From Thermodesulfobacteriota bacterium (GTDB taxonomy: Bacteria > Desulfobacterota > DSM-4660 > Desulfatiglandales > Desulfatiglandaceae): DNA of 41,267 nt. The stretch is from positions 1 through 41,267 of the forward strand of contig JANQDY010000168.1 in assembly GCA_028278625.1 (NCBI GenBank), written 5' to 3'. This document shows, in pieces, positions 1-7,962 of the stretch. Position numbers and translations under genes: made by a program. Below the pieces are notes generated by a model. It did no database searches. It was not told where the DNA came from and was given only the letters and a program-made list of their open reading frames with translations. Every line of letters starts with the position of its first letter. Position 1 is the stretch's first letter.

Positions 1-131
1 CCCGGAATAATCGGGCGTGACCACCTCCTTTCGCTTCCGGGCTCGTAAATTTTGTCAAGTATATGCAATGGACCATCACGCGTCAAGGCAGTTTGCCCGG
101 GTGGTCCAGGGTATTTCAGGGGAAGCGTATT

Positions 132-899
132 TCAGCCGGGCTGAAGATCTCCCCATTCATATTGAAGGATGGTCACCAGGACCATGGCCGCGGTCTCAGC
201 CCTCAAAATCCGGCTACCCATTGACACCGGCACAAAACCTGCTTCCAGAGCCTTCAGCGCTTCTTTACGGGCAAATCCCCCTTCAGGGCCGACCATCCCC
301 ACAACCTCGCTGGCCGGCCCATGGCTCTCGAGCAACCCTTTGAGGTCCCGGGACCGCTCTTTTTCCCAAAGAATCACTTTAAGCCCGGAGATTTCGCCCG
401 CCAGCGCCAGCTGTTCTTCAAAAGGGGCGGGCAGCCCGATCTCAGCCGACCTGTCCCTTTTGCATTGCTTTGCCGCATTCCGGGCGATTTCTTTCCAGCG
501 ATACTGTTTTTTCGAGCGTCTTTCCCCGTTCAGATGGACAACGCTTCGTTCGCTGAAAAAGGGTAGAATCCGGGTAACCCCCAGTTCAGAGGTTTTCCGG
601 ATCAGATCGTCCATGGAAGTTGACTTGATCACGGCCTGGCACAGGGTGATTTCCAGCGATGCCGGTGACATTCTGCCGAGGGATTTCTTGATTTCGATGT
701 TTACGGCGTCACTGGAAACGGACCGGATTTCACCCACAAAACGATCCCCTTTCCCGTCCAACAGCATCAATTCATCCCCTTTCCCCATTCTCAGCACTCT
801 CAAGACGTGGTGGGCCTCACGGCCTTTAACGATGCACATGCCGCCTCTGATTTCGAGCCCCTCCACCAGAAAGCGCCTTAAAGAAGTCTCACTCACCAT
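132..899 (-). CDS. rsmE: 16S rRNA (uracil-1498-N3)-methyltransferase RsmE
   Basis: This 255-residue protein matches RsmE, the SAM-dependent SPOUT enzyme that methylates N3 of U1498 in 16S rRNA, and it has the family's usual length. Seen: an N-terminal PUA-like region (about residues 8-70), then the knotted methyltransferase domain with GPEGG at 204-208 and LRAETA at 232-237, the two loops that form the SAM-binding trefoil knot in this family. The ATG at 899 lies inside the 3' end of prmA, with an 11-base overlap, so the two are almost certainly co-transcribed and translationally coupled. The prmA-rsmE pairing is common in bacteria and supports both calls. Nothing is truncated. No clear terminator follows the stop within the 131 bases to the window edge. 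Confidence 0.95.
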   Translation of the reverse strand: MVSETSLRRFLVEGLEIRGGMCIVKGREAHHVLRVLRMGKGDELMLLDGKGDRFVGEIRSVSSDAVNIEIKKSLGRMSPASLEITLCQAVIKSTSMDDLIRKTSELGVTRILPFFSERSVVHLNGERRSKKQYRWKEIARNAAKQCKRDRSAEIGLPAPFEEQLALAGEISGLKVILWEKERSRDLKGLLESHGPASEVVGMVGPEGGFARKEALKALEAGFVPVSMGSRILRAETAAMVLVTILQYEWGDLQPG

Positions 900-1797
900 G
901 TTTCTCTAGAACCATGCAGGCCCATTCTTCTTCGTAAAGCGTCTCTTTTATGGAAAAACCGGATGCAGGGAGCGCCTCCGCCATCTTTTTCACCTGGTCC
1001 CTCAAAATCCCCGAGGCCACAAGGTTTCCGCCCTTTTTGACCAGCCGGAAAAAGCATGGCATGAGTCGGAGCAGTTCGTTCAAGATGAGATTGGCACACA
1101 CCAGGGAAAACCTTTTGGTGATCCCCTCCACGCCCTGTGTGGACAACGCTATGGCTTCCGACACCTTATTCAATCGCATGTTTCGTCTGGCCCATCTGAT
1201 CGCTTCGGGATCCAGGTCAACGGCCTCGATTTGCCCGAAACCGAGCTTCGCCCCATAGATGGCCAGGATGCCGCTCCCCGTACCCACATCCAGAAACGTT
1301 GTCTCCCCTGCACCTTCCCCGGCACTTACATGGAATTCCATGGCCCTGAGGCACATCTTGGTGGTGGCGTGTTGCCCGGTTCCAAAGGCCGGACCGGGAT
1401 CAATCAGGATGACATGTCTTTCTTTTGCTTTTTGCCGTTCTTTCTCCCAGACGGGAAGGATCATCAGGTGTTCCGAGATTCTCACCGGGCCAAAGAAACG
1501 CCGCCAGTTATTATGCCAGTCCCGGTGCGCCAGTTTACTCAATCTGAAACTGGAAGGAGGGAGATGGGGATGGAGCAATGACAAGTGATCGAGATAGGTT
1601 AAGACCAGATCCTGGATTATTTCCGGGCTTTTCTCAAGGGGCAGATACGCTTTGAGGGTCCGGCTGCCGAAATCCTCCAAAACCACACCCGTGGCCCCCA
1701 TGTCAAAAAAAAAGGCGCTCAGAGGATCATGGAGCTCTGGCGCCGCGCAGATGGCAATTTCAAACCACCCATGGTTCTCGGTGTGGGAAACGGCCAA
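889..1797 (-). CDS. prmA: Ribosomal protein L11 methyltransferase PrmA
   Basis: This 302-residue protein is PrmA, which trimethylates ribosomal protein L11 using SAM. Seen: the family motif FGTGQHATT at 138-146 and a class I methyltransferase glycine motif DVGTGSG at 170-176, followed by the acidic residue region AVDLDPEAI at 192-200. The start is taken as TTG at 1797, because GGAG lies about six bases upstream and the protein reaches the expected N-terminal Trp-Phe-Glu stretch within a dozen residues; the next Met is at residue 33, too far in. It is the third gene of a leftward unit after the thiolase and DUF35 genes and overlaps rsmE by 11 bases. A perfect hairpin sits between it and the DUF35 gene. 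Confidence 0.93.
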   Translation of the reverse strand: MAVSHTENHGWFEIAICAAPELHDPLSAFFFDMGATGVVLEDFGSRTLKAYLPLEKSPEIIQDLVLTYLDHLSLLHPHLPPSSFRLSKLAHRDWHNNWRRFFGPVRISEHLMILPVWEKERQKAKERHVILIDPGPAFGTGQHATTKMCLRAMEFHVSAGEGAGETTFLDVGTGSGILAIYGAKLGFGQIEAVDLDPEAIRWARRNMRLNKVSEAIALSTQGVEGITKRFSLVCANLILNELLRLMPCFFRLVKKGGNLVASGILRDQVKKMAEALPASGFSIKETLYEEEWACMVLEKHGE

Positions 1798-1816
1798 AGG
1801 ATTCTCCGTTTATGGC

Positions 1817-1840
1817 CCCAACCTCAGAACAGAGGTTGGG
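1817..1840 (-). other. Perfect 9-bp hairpin between DUF35 gene and prmA
   Basis: Arms 1817-1825 and 1832-1840 are exact reverse complements around a six-base loop, directly between the DUF35 stop and the prmA ribosome binding site. On the transcribed strand no U-run follows, so it is not a standard intrinsic terminator. It may stabilise or process the mRNA, or partly attenuate transcription between the thiolase pair and the methyltransferase genes. Confidence 0.5.
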
Positions 1841-1850
1841 ACGTCGGTTC

Positions 1851-2285
1851 TCAGGCTTTTTCAAAAACGTAATTGAGCTGGCCGTTTGACAATGTGTTGG
1901 CCCGCGTGGTCATTTCCATGCCCACCTCGATTTCATTGTCGGGAATGCCGTCGGCAATCCTGCCAAAGACCTTGTAATCGCCATAGTCCAAAACGGCGAT
2001 GGCGTAGGGCAGGTCATCGCCAAATCCGATGGGCGCATACTCCAGCTTGCTGTAGGTAATGAGTTTTCCCCTTCCGGACACTTGGAACCATTCCATTTGG
2101 CTGGAGAGGCACTTGGCACAATCGGCCCGGGGCGGAAAATAGACCGCATCACATTCCGTGCACTTTGTCCCCATGACCTTTCCCTCTTCCAGGTAACTGA
2201 CAAAGTCATTGACTTTGGTAATGGCGGTAAAGCTCACGGTTCCGAATTTGCTGAATCGATCGTCTATTTCTCGTTTCTTTCCCAT
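1851..2285 (-). CDS. DUF35 / OB-fold zinc-ribbon protein, thiolase partner
   Basis: This 144-residue protein belongs to the DUF35 family (rubredoxin-like zinc ribbon plus OB fold, often annotated as acyl-CoA-associated or ChsH2-like). Seen: four cysteines at 42, 45, 56 and 59 in two CxxC pairs that would bind zinc, followed by a beta-rich C-terminal half. Family knowledge: such proteins pair with SCP2-type thiolases or acyl-CoA dehydratases and form mixed complexes with them, here with the thiolase just upstream. The start at ATG 2285 is chosen because a GGGAGGTA ribosome binding site lies five bases upstream, overlapping the thiolase stop; the same frame is open further upstream but has no such site. 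The substrate cannot be told from sequence. Confidence 0.85.
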   Translation of the reverse strand: MGKKREIDDRFSKFGTVSFTAITKVNDFVSYLEEGKVMGTKCTECDAVYFPPRADCAKCLSSQMEWFQVSGRGKLITYSKLEYAPIGFGDDLPYAIAVLDYGDYKVFGRIADGIPDNEIEVGMEMTTRANTLSNGQLNYVFEKA

Positions 2286-2289
2286 GATA

Positions 2290-3456
2290 TTACCTCCCGA
2301 AAATGCTGACGTTTCCGTAAAGCCCCACGCCACCGATATTGTGAACCAGTCCGATCTCGGGATCTTTGACCTGTATGTCCCCGGCCTCGCCCCTCAGTTG
2401 CAGCACGACGGTCCTGATCTGGGAACCGCCGGTGGCGCCGATGGGATGCCCTTTGGACAAGAGACCACCATCCACATTGACCGGAATGCTCCCCTCTTTG
2501 TATGTCTCCTTGGCCCGGATCAGCTCTTTTCCCTGTCCCGGCTCTGCAAAACCCAGGTTTTCGTAAGCCATCATTTCGGCGATGGTGAAACAGTCATGCA
2601 CTTCCGCCACATCCACGTCTTTGGCGGTTATGCCTGCCATTTTGTAGGCCTGCTCCGCCGATTCCCTGGCCACCGTCAGCCCGGAAAAGAGATCCCTTCC
2701 CGCCAGGTTGACGGTCGTGGACGCCGAACCCAGCCCGATGATCCAGACCGGCTTCTTGGAGAAGGCCTTTGCCTTTTCTTCGTTGGCAACGATAACGCAT
2801 GAACTGCCGTCCGCATTGGCGCAGCAGTCCCCGACCCTGAGCGGTGACGCCACCGGCCCTGACATGGGGCTGTTGGGATCCGAGAGCATTTCGAATTTCA
2901 CCGGTTTGCGGTACACCGCTTTGTCATTCAGCTGGCCGTAGGTGGCGGCCTTCACGCGAATAAGCGCCAGATCCTCGGGAGTTGTCCCGTATTCCGCCAT
3001 GTGCCGTTTGGCATACATGGCATAGTATGCAGGCATCATGGTGCCGAAAGTGCTCTCCCACTGAATATCCGCCCCCCGGCCCATCCGTTCCTGACTTTCC
3101 GCTGAAGATATCTCCGACATCTTCTGAAACCCCACCACGGCCACAACATCGTGAAGGCCTGATTCCACCAGCGCATAGGCATATCTCAACCCCATGCTGC
3201 TGGAAGAACACAGGCTTTCCAGATAGCAGGTTGGCTGGGGCGTGAGTCCCAGGTATTCCGCAAAAACCCCTGCCGGGGACCTCTGTTTGTCGTATTCCGG
3301 AGCGGAACAGATAATGGACGCGTCGATGTCCTTCGTGGAAATCTGCGCGTCATTCAGGGCATCCTTGAATCCCTCAAAGGCAAGCTCCCTGATGGATCCG
3401 GGATAGCCGCGCACAAAAGCGCTCTGGCCAACTCCGATGACTCCTACTTTACCCAT
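2290..3456 (-). CDS. Thiolase-family protein (acetyl-CoA acetyltransferase / SCP2-type)
   Basis: This 388-residue protein has a thiolase fold. Seen: the nucleophile-loop Cys83 in LESLCSSS, His287 in the HDCF motif and His337 in GHPIGATGG. Family knowledge: SCP2-type thiolases either cleave or condense beta-ketoacyl-CoAs, and those next to DUF35 proteins act as heteromers. The reaction here could be beta-ketothiolysis during fatty-acid or aromatic degradation, or acyl transfer; the sequence does not decide. ATG 3456 is preferred to the in-frame TTG at 3468 because a GGAGG site lies just upstream of the ATG and would overlap the TTG. It is first in a leftward unit (thiolase, DUF35, prmA, rsmE) under the promoter at 3549-3577. 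Confidence 0.88.
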   Translation of the reverse strand: MGKVGVIGVGQSAFVRGYPGSIRELAFEGFKDALNDAQISTKDIDASIICSAPEYDKQRSPAGVFAEYLGLTPQPTCYLESLCSSSSMGLRYAYALVESGLHDVVAVVGFQKMSEISSAESQERMGRGADIQWESTFGTMMPAYYAMYAKRHMAEYGTTPEDLALIRVKAATYGQLNDKAVYRKPVKFEMLSDPNSPMSGPVASPLRVGDCCANADGSSCVIVANEEKAKAFSKKPVWIIGLGSASTTVNLAGRDLFSGLTVARESAEQAYKMAGITAKDVDVAEVHDCFTIAEMMAYENLGFAEPGQGKELIRAKETYKEGSIPVNVDGGLLSKGHPIGATGGSQIRTVVLQLRGEAGDIQVKDPEIGLVHNIGGVGLYGNVSIFGR

Positions 3457-3485
3457 TTTAGCCTCCAAATCATATGCTTGATGGA

Positions 3486-3522
3486 AACCACGCTGAATCA
3501 GCGGTGGTTAGTGGTTACCACT
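3486..3522 (-). promoter_or_regulatory. Two tandem hairpins in the thiolase leader
   Basis: Two stems lie side by side between the predicted promoter and the thiolase start. AGTGG (3510-3514) pairs with CCACT (3518-3522) around three bases. AACCAC plus GCTGA (3486-3496) pairs with TCAGC and GTGGTT (3498-3509) with one bulged base. No U-run follows on the transcribed strand. They could be a protein operator or a leader structure; nothing shows which. Confidence 0.4.
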
Positions 3523-3548
3523 CTTTATCCCAAATTCGAGAGAGTCGG

Positions 3549-3577
3549 ATTATAGGGAATCCTCTCTCATGGGTCAA
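3549..3577 (-). promoter_or_regulatory. Sigma-70 promoter for thiolase-DUF35-prmA-rsmE
   Basis: Read leftward, TTGACC (3572-3577) is followed after exactly 17 bases by TATAAT (3549-3554), a consensus -10 box. Transcription would start near 3542, giving a leader of about 85 bases that holds the two tandem hairpins. Confidence 0.7.
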
Positions 3578-3596
3578 GGGGAAAGCCGATGCCGGA

Positions 3597-4808
3597 TTAT
3601 CGTCGCTTCCCCGGCCCGTAATAGAGCGCCAGAATCGCCCCCAGCAGGATCAGACCTCCGGTCAGAGAAATGCCCAAAGCGAACTCCCCGACATCACCCA
3701 TCATGCCGATTCCCATGGGAATGGCACCGCTCCCAATAAAAAAGCTTATCGGTACGGTCATGGAAACGGCGATATTTCTCGTATTGGCGGGACCGATGGA
3801 CGAGAGGGCGGCAAAACCCGGGGGAAAGAAGCAGACCGCCGCAATCGGTTGGAGGAAAACCATCGCCACGAGCCATGACCCCGTCATGGCACCCAGCAGA
3901 ACCGTCATCAGGCCCGTCAACAAAAAAACACCGCTCATTGTCCACTGGGGACCGGTCCGGTCTGTTATCCATCCGGCCAGAAACGCCATAAACATGCCTG
4001 ATATGCGTGAGAGTGCCACCAATGTGTTGGCCCAGTTCCGCTCAAGGCCGTGGTGCACCACAAGAAAAAGGGGCAGCATGGTATAAATTCCCATGGTGGC
4101 ACAAATCCCCAGACAGAACAGAACCATCATGATCCAAAAAGACGTTTCTCGAAACAGGGTTTTGAGCGAGCGGAAATTCAGCGCCTCGCCACGAAACTCT
4201 CCCCCTTTTCCGAACACCAGAAACAATATTCCAAAAAGAAAAGAGCAACCGCCCAGAAAAAGCAGCACTCCTTTCCAGGAAAACCAGACCATCAGCCCTT
4301 CCGCCAGCAGGGGCGCCGCGAAAAAGCCCAAATTGGGGGCCAGTTCATGGGTGGCGATGGCTTTTCCCCAATGCTTTGCACTGACCATTGCGGTCAACGA
4401 TGCAATGCCTGAAGGGAGATACAGACCTGAAGCCAGCCCGAGTGCCAGCAAACCGCACCGAAGGGTCCAGAGGCCGTGGCTCAAGGCAATGGCTGTTAGA
4501 AAAACACCGCCAACGGTTGCCGAAAGGACGATGGTCTTCTTGTGCTCAAGGCGGCTTGTGATAAAACCTGAACCGAGAAGCCCGATGGCATACCCCATTG
4601 TCACAAAAAGAAACAGGGACGCCGCCTCGACGTGGGCCAATGCCAGGTCTTTCCGAATACTCGGCAGCAAGGGGGCAAAAACGATTCTGGACGTGAAATT
4701 CAGGAAAAAGATATTGGTCAGAAAAAGGATTGGTCCCAAAGACGAAATGAATCTCTCCTGCCCTAATCCTTCCCGTGCCCGAGAATTTTCCGAATGAGCC
4801 GCTGCCAT
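3597..4808 (-). CDS. Major facilitator superfamily (MFS) transporter
   Basis: This 403-residue protein is an inner-membrane secondary transporter with about 12 hydrophobic segments and the usual MFS two-half layout. Seen: a first helix near 28-50 with the FAPLLPSIRKDL type of loop after it, an Arg-Leu-Glu-His-Lys-Lys loop between helices 2 and 3, and a second cytoplasmic loop ITDRTGP about two thirds along (the repeat of the MFS A motif). The substrate is unknown. ATG 4808 has a purine-rich AAGGAAG site upstream. It lies alone on the minus strand, its stop about 20 bases before the promoter of the thiolase unit, and is not clearly co-transcribed with either neighbour. Confidence 0.88.
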   Translation of the reverse strand: MAAAHSENSRAREGLGQERFISSLGPILFLTNIFFLNFTSRIVFAPLLPSIRKDLALAHVEAASLFLFVTMGYAIGLLGSGFITSRLEHKKTIVLSATVGGVFLTAIALSHGLWTLRCGLLALGLASGLYLPSGIASLTAMVSAKHWGKAIATHELAPNLGFFAAPLLAEGLMVWFSWKGVLLFLGGCSFLFGILFLVFGKGGEFRGEALNFRSLKTLFRETSFWIMMVLFCLGICATMGIYTMLPLFLVVHHGLERNWANTLVALSRISGMFMAFLAGWITDRTGPQWTMSGVFLLTGLMTVLLGAMTGSWLVAMVFLQPIAAVCFFPPGFAALSSIGPANTRNIAVSMTVPISFFIGSGAIPMGIGMMGDVGEFALGISLTGGLILLGAILALYYGPGKRR

Positions 4809-4956
4809 ATCTTCCTTTGCCCGTTTGGGGCTTTCAATAATTTACGAGAGTTTTTTGGCGTGGGCCATCTACCGCCTTGAAATGGTCTTGCCGTTCTGGT
4901 AAACCTGGGGCGGTATTGTTTTGGCTGCTTCAGTCAATTTCCAAGGATTGACTCCC

Positions 4957-5751
4957 ATGAAATCCTTTCAAAACAAATGGCCTTTTAAAAACGGGAAATC
5001 CCCCGAACTGAAAACCCTTAACGTTCTGGCATCAAAAGGGCTCGGACCGGTATGGCATTTCAATATCAATTTCTGGCTTTTCCTTGCCATTTTGGCCGCG
5101 CTGGCAATCTACATTCTCTTTTCTTTCTTCTTGGTGGCACAGTTTTTTGGTGATCGCCAGCAAAAAGACCTTCTGACAAAACTTGAGAAGGACTTTCACG
5201 CGACCCAGAAAGCCCTCTATCAGGCCAAACAGCGCTTGAAGTTTCTGGAGGATTACATTGATCCTTCAAAAATACCGACCGAAGGCACAAAAGTTGCCGG
5301 CAGCGCAGAATCCCTGACTGCCCAAGACAAGGCGTCAATCGTCCGCAACGACGAATTCTCGAAGGGCCCGGGCCCAGGAACCGAAAATGCCGTGTTCACC
5401 ATAAAAGACATGGACATGAATATGGGAGGCAGCAGTCTGTCCGTTTCTTTCAAACTTGCCCGGACCGCGCCCGGAGGCAGCCCCGCCAGAGGGTATGTTT
5501 TCATCATTGCCGTTGACCGATCCACGGACCCGCCGCGAGTGTGGCCATCACCCAAAGCAGAAATGGAAAACGGCATGCCAGCGAATCCAAAAAAAGGTCA
5601 GGCCTATAAGATCCGGAATTTCCGTCGCATTCGTACGCGATGGAACTTCAAGTCCTCGGACAGCATCCCCTCGGAAATAAGGATCGTGGTTTACGATAGG
5701 TCAGGGGGCCTTCTGTTGAATGAAAAATACCATATCAAAAAGAAACCGTAA
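4957..5751 (+). CDS. Membrane-anchored coiled-coil protein of unknown function
   Basis: I do not recognise this 264-residue protein. Seen: a basic, cytoplasm-like N-terminus, one strong transmembrane helix near residues 33-58, then a charged heptad-rich segment (about 60-95) likely to form a short coiled coil, a linker rich in Ser, Thr and Gly, and a C-terminal part (about 140-262) with alternating hydrophobic residues suggesting a beta domain outside the membrane. This bitopic layout resembles scaffold or envelope-sensing proteins, but no function can be assigned. ATG 4957 follows an AAGGA stretch; an in-frame TTG at 4921 is a weaker alternative. It is divergent from the MFS gene and converges on the RNase gene with a 29-base gap. 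Confidence 0.75.
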   Translation: MKSFQNKWPFKNGKSPELKTLNVLASKGLGPVWHFNINFWLFLAILAALAIYILFSFFLVAQFFGDRQQKDLLTKLEKDFHATQKALYQAKQRLKFLEDYIDPSKIPTEGTKVAGSAESLTAQDKASIVRNDEFSKGPGPGTENAVFTIKDMDMNMGGSSLSVSFKLARTAPGGSPARGYVFIIAVDRSTDPPRVWPSPKAEMENGMPANPKKGQAYKIRNFRRIRTRWNFKSSDSIPSEIRIVVYDRSGGLLLNEKYHIKKKP

Positions 5752-5780
5752 CCCGTTTGGGCATCATCCGGCAGCCTCGG

Positions 5781-7763
5781 TCAAGGCACATACTCAAGGC
5801 TGATCCTATCATCCCATGGATCCGCCATTTTGACCTTGACTTTAATTTCCTGCCCCTTTGAAAAAATGATGCCGTCCTGACGTCTGAAATCCGTCACCAT
5901 CAGGAAATCGATGAGGACAATCCTGTATTTGTTCTTGAGTTCATCCAGTACCAGAGCCTTAAAGGTCCTGCCCCGGCTCATCCTGAGATACTTCAATGTC
6001 CAATAGCGCAGACGGTTTCTTTGGATGCGTCCCAGAATTCTGACCAAAGGTTCCACGGCGATCCGGGTTTCTTCCAGTTCTTCCTCAGTGTAAAGCGGTG
6101 CGCTTTCGCTAAGATAACTGGTCAGCTGCCGCTGCACAACCAGGTCAAGATATCGGCGGATGGGAGAAGTGGCCTGCGTGTAAACCTCCACTCCCAGACC
6201 GCTGTGGAGACTCGGTTTGGTGCTGACTTGAAGGGGGCTCAGTTTTCTTCGCTGTTGAAACACATAATAAGTATACCCTTTTTCATCCAGGGGCAGCTTT
6301 TCCGACGGCGACGGCTGGGCCCTGAACAGCACGGGAATGTCATGTTCTTGGCAATAGGCTGCCGCCAGCTCATTGTAGAAGATCATAAGTTCGGCAACAA
6401 TGATTCGCGATGGTGAATCCTGCGGTACCAGTTCCAGCTTCACCCCACCCGTGGCATCCGTCTCGACTTCCAGTTCAGGCAGCGAAAGATTCATGGCCCC
6501 TCGAGCCACCCTTTTTTGCCGAAGCATCTCCGCCAGACGGTGAAGATATTGAAACTGCTCCTTGTCCAGAAGATTTTCATTGACATGGGCATAGGTCAAC
6601 TGTCTTTTTACGCGAATCATGCTCGCACAGAAACGGTACCGCAGCAGGGCCCCTTCCCGGTCGAATCTAGCAATCATGGAAATTGCAGGGCGATCGCACC
6701 CTTGTTTCAGGCTTAACAGATTCTGGGACAGATCCTTGGGAATCATGGGAATCTGCCTTCTGGGCATGTACAATGAGGAACCCCGCTCCTTGGCAGCGGC
6801 ATCAATGGGGTCATTTTTCCGGATGACGGATCCCACGTCCGCAATGTGAACCCCGACTCTCAACTCACCGTCAAGGATTTCCAGGCTGATGGCGTCATCA
6901 AAATCCCTGGTTTTGGGTCCGTCGATGGTCATGACGGGAAGAGACGTCAGATCTTCGCGATCCCGTTTTTTAAAACCGGATGCCGCCAGGCGCGCCGAAG
7001 CCTCCAGTTGCTTGGCCGTAAAATCCGTATCCACCCCCGATCTCAGCAAATCCAGGGGTTCGTCTTCCTCCCATTCACCGAGATTTATCAACAACGTTCT
7101 GGCGTGCCTGATATCTCCGATGCCTGCATTGGACAGCAGCTCTTTTGCCTGCTTGGACTCATCGGCCTCGGACCCGTAAAGGGCCAATTGAACCAGAAGA
7201 TGAATGATATCCTTCCGGCATTCCGGCGCCTGGACTGCTTTCCCTTCAAAGACGTCTTTAAGCCATCTGCCACCCTGCTCAAGCCATTGTGCCCTCTCTT
7301 GAGCTTCCTTTTCCTGCTGAATGATCTGTTCAACCCGCTCCTCTTTGTTGGGCAGAAAGAGCCCGTTCTTCATTTTGAAATAGAGTTTGTTTTCAAAGAG
7401 CGCCCGCACCACGGCGGAGGAATGATCTTCCGTGGCGTCCTCCCCGAAAGCCAGCTGCGCCAGATAGCGGTGATCGTAGACTTCGTCCTCATCACGAACC
7501 AACTCCCATATTTCTTTGACGTCAATCTCTTCTTTCAGCCCTATGCGCAGGTTCTCTATTTCTTGAAGTTTCCTCAGCAGCTGATCCCTTGGTTGCGTCA
7601 CATCGATGCGGACCCCTGAAACGAGCAGGGTCCTTTTCGGGGAAAGATTCACTTCCCTGTTCGCGGGCGTGAGCAGGTGAAGCCGGTTTCCTTTGTCCTG
7701 CAGACAGGCAGCACAGATGAATCGGCTCTGATCTATATATTCAACAATACTCCCAACGGCCAT
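5781..7763 (-). CDS. RNase II/R-family exoribonuclease (RNB domain)
   Basis: This 660-residue protein carries the RNB catalytic domain of 3'-to-5' exoribonucleases. Seen: the active-site block TIDGPKTRDFDDA with Asp281, Asp287, Asp289 and Asp290 that would hold the two magnesium ions; HIADVGS near 306; and ATSPIRRY at 531-538, which contains the conserved Arg used in catalysis. A short basic beta-rich tail suggests a degenerate S1 domain. The N-terminal 250 residues are unlike the two cold-shock domains of Escherichia coli RNase R and are mostly helical and charged. That fits the RNase II-like subgroup common in Desulfobacterota and cyanobacteria. ATG 7763 is clear. The gene is divergent from the M24 peptidase gene. 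Confidence 0.9.
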   Translation of the reverse strand: MAVGSIVEYIDQSRFICAACLQDKGNRLHLLTPANREVNLSPKRTLLVSGVRIDVTQPRDQLLRKLQEIENLRIGLKEEIDVKEIWELVRDEDEVYDHRYLAQLAFGEDATEDHSSAVVRALFENKLYFKMKNGLFLPNKEERVEQIIQQEKEAQERAQWLEQGGRWLKDVFEGKAVQAPECRKDIIHLLVQLALYGSEADESKQAKELLSNAGIGDIRHARTLLINLGEWEEDEPLDLLRSGVDTDFTAKQLEASARLAASGFKKRDREDLTSLPVMTIDGPKTRDFDDAISLEILDGELRVGVHIADVGSVIRKNDPIDAAAKERGSSLYMPRRQIPMIPKDLSQNLLSLKQGCDRPAISMIARFDREGALLRYRFCASMIRVKRQLTYAHVNENLLDKEQFQYLHRLAEMLRQKRVARGAMNLSLPELEVETDATGGVKLELVPQDSPSRIIVAELMIFYNELAAAYCQEHDIPVLFRAQPSPSEKLPLDEKGYTYYVFQQRRKLSPLQVSTKPSLHSGLGVEVYTQATSPIRRYLDLVVQRQLTSYLSESAPLYTEEELEETRIAVEPLVRILGRIQRNRLRYWTLKYLRMSRGRTFKALVLDELKNKYRIVLIDFLMVTDFRRQDGIIFSKGQEIKVKVKMADPWDDRISLEYVP

Positions 7764-7903
7764 ATTCCAATGCCTTATTGACGCTTTTTAAGAAAGTTCG
7801 AGGATTACTAACAGGTGGAAGGCTTTCTGTCAACTGATCACGGAAAAATGGTTTTCTTTGGGACGCCACGGATCTTGATGGTTTCACCAACGATTTACCC
7901 CGA

Positions 7904-7932
7904 TTGATTTCATCAAATGCTTCTGCTAAAAT
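7904..7932 (+). promoter_or_regulatory. Sigma-70 promoter for the M24 peptidase gene
   Basis: TTGATT (7904-7909), 17 bases and TAAAAT (7927-7932) lie 30 bases upstream of the ATG at 7963. The match is five of six at -10 and four of six at -35. Confidence 0.55.
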
Positions 7933-7962
7933 ATCACCATTTGATTAAGTATGGAGTAAACC

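Noticed and set aside
1..131. Start of a leftward gene with an AAAGGAGGTG site at 22-30
   Set aside because: The only start codon available (GTG at 22-24) overlaps the ribosome binding site, and only eight codons remain before the edge. The 7-bp inverted repeat CCCGGAA/TTCCGGG (1-7, 35-41) is too short to interpret.
6846..7619. Long rightward open frame opposite the RNase gene
   Set aside because: It lies wholly antisense to a gene with complete RNB motifs, has no ribosome binding site and no recognisable domain. Similar mirror frames opposite rsmE (169-909), the hydrogenase small subunit (35358-36185) and adk (36409-37161) were left out for the same reasons.
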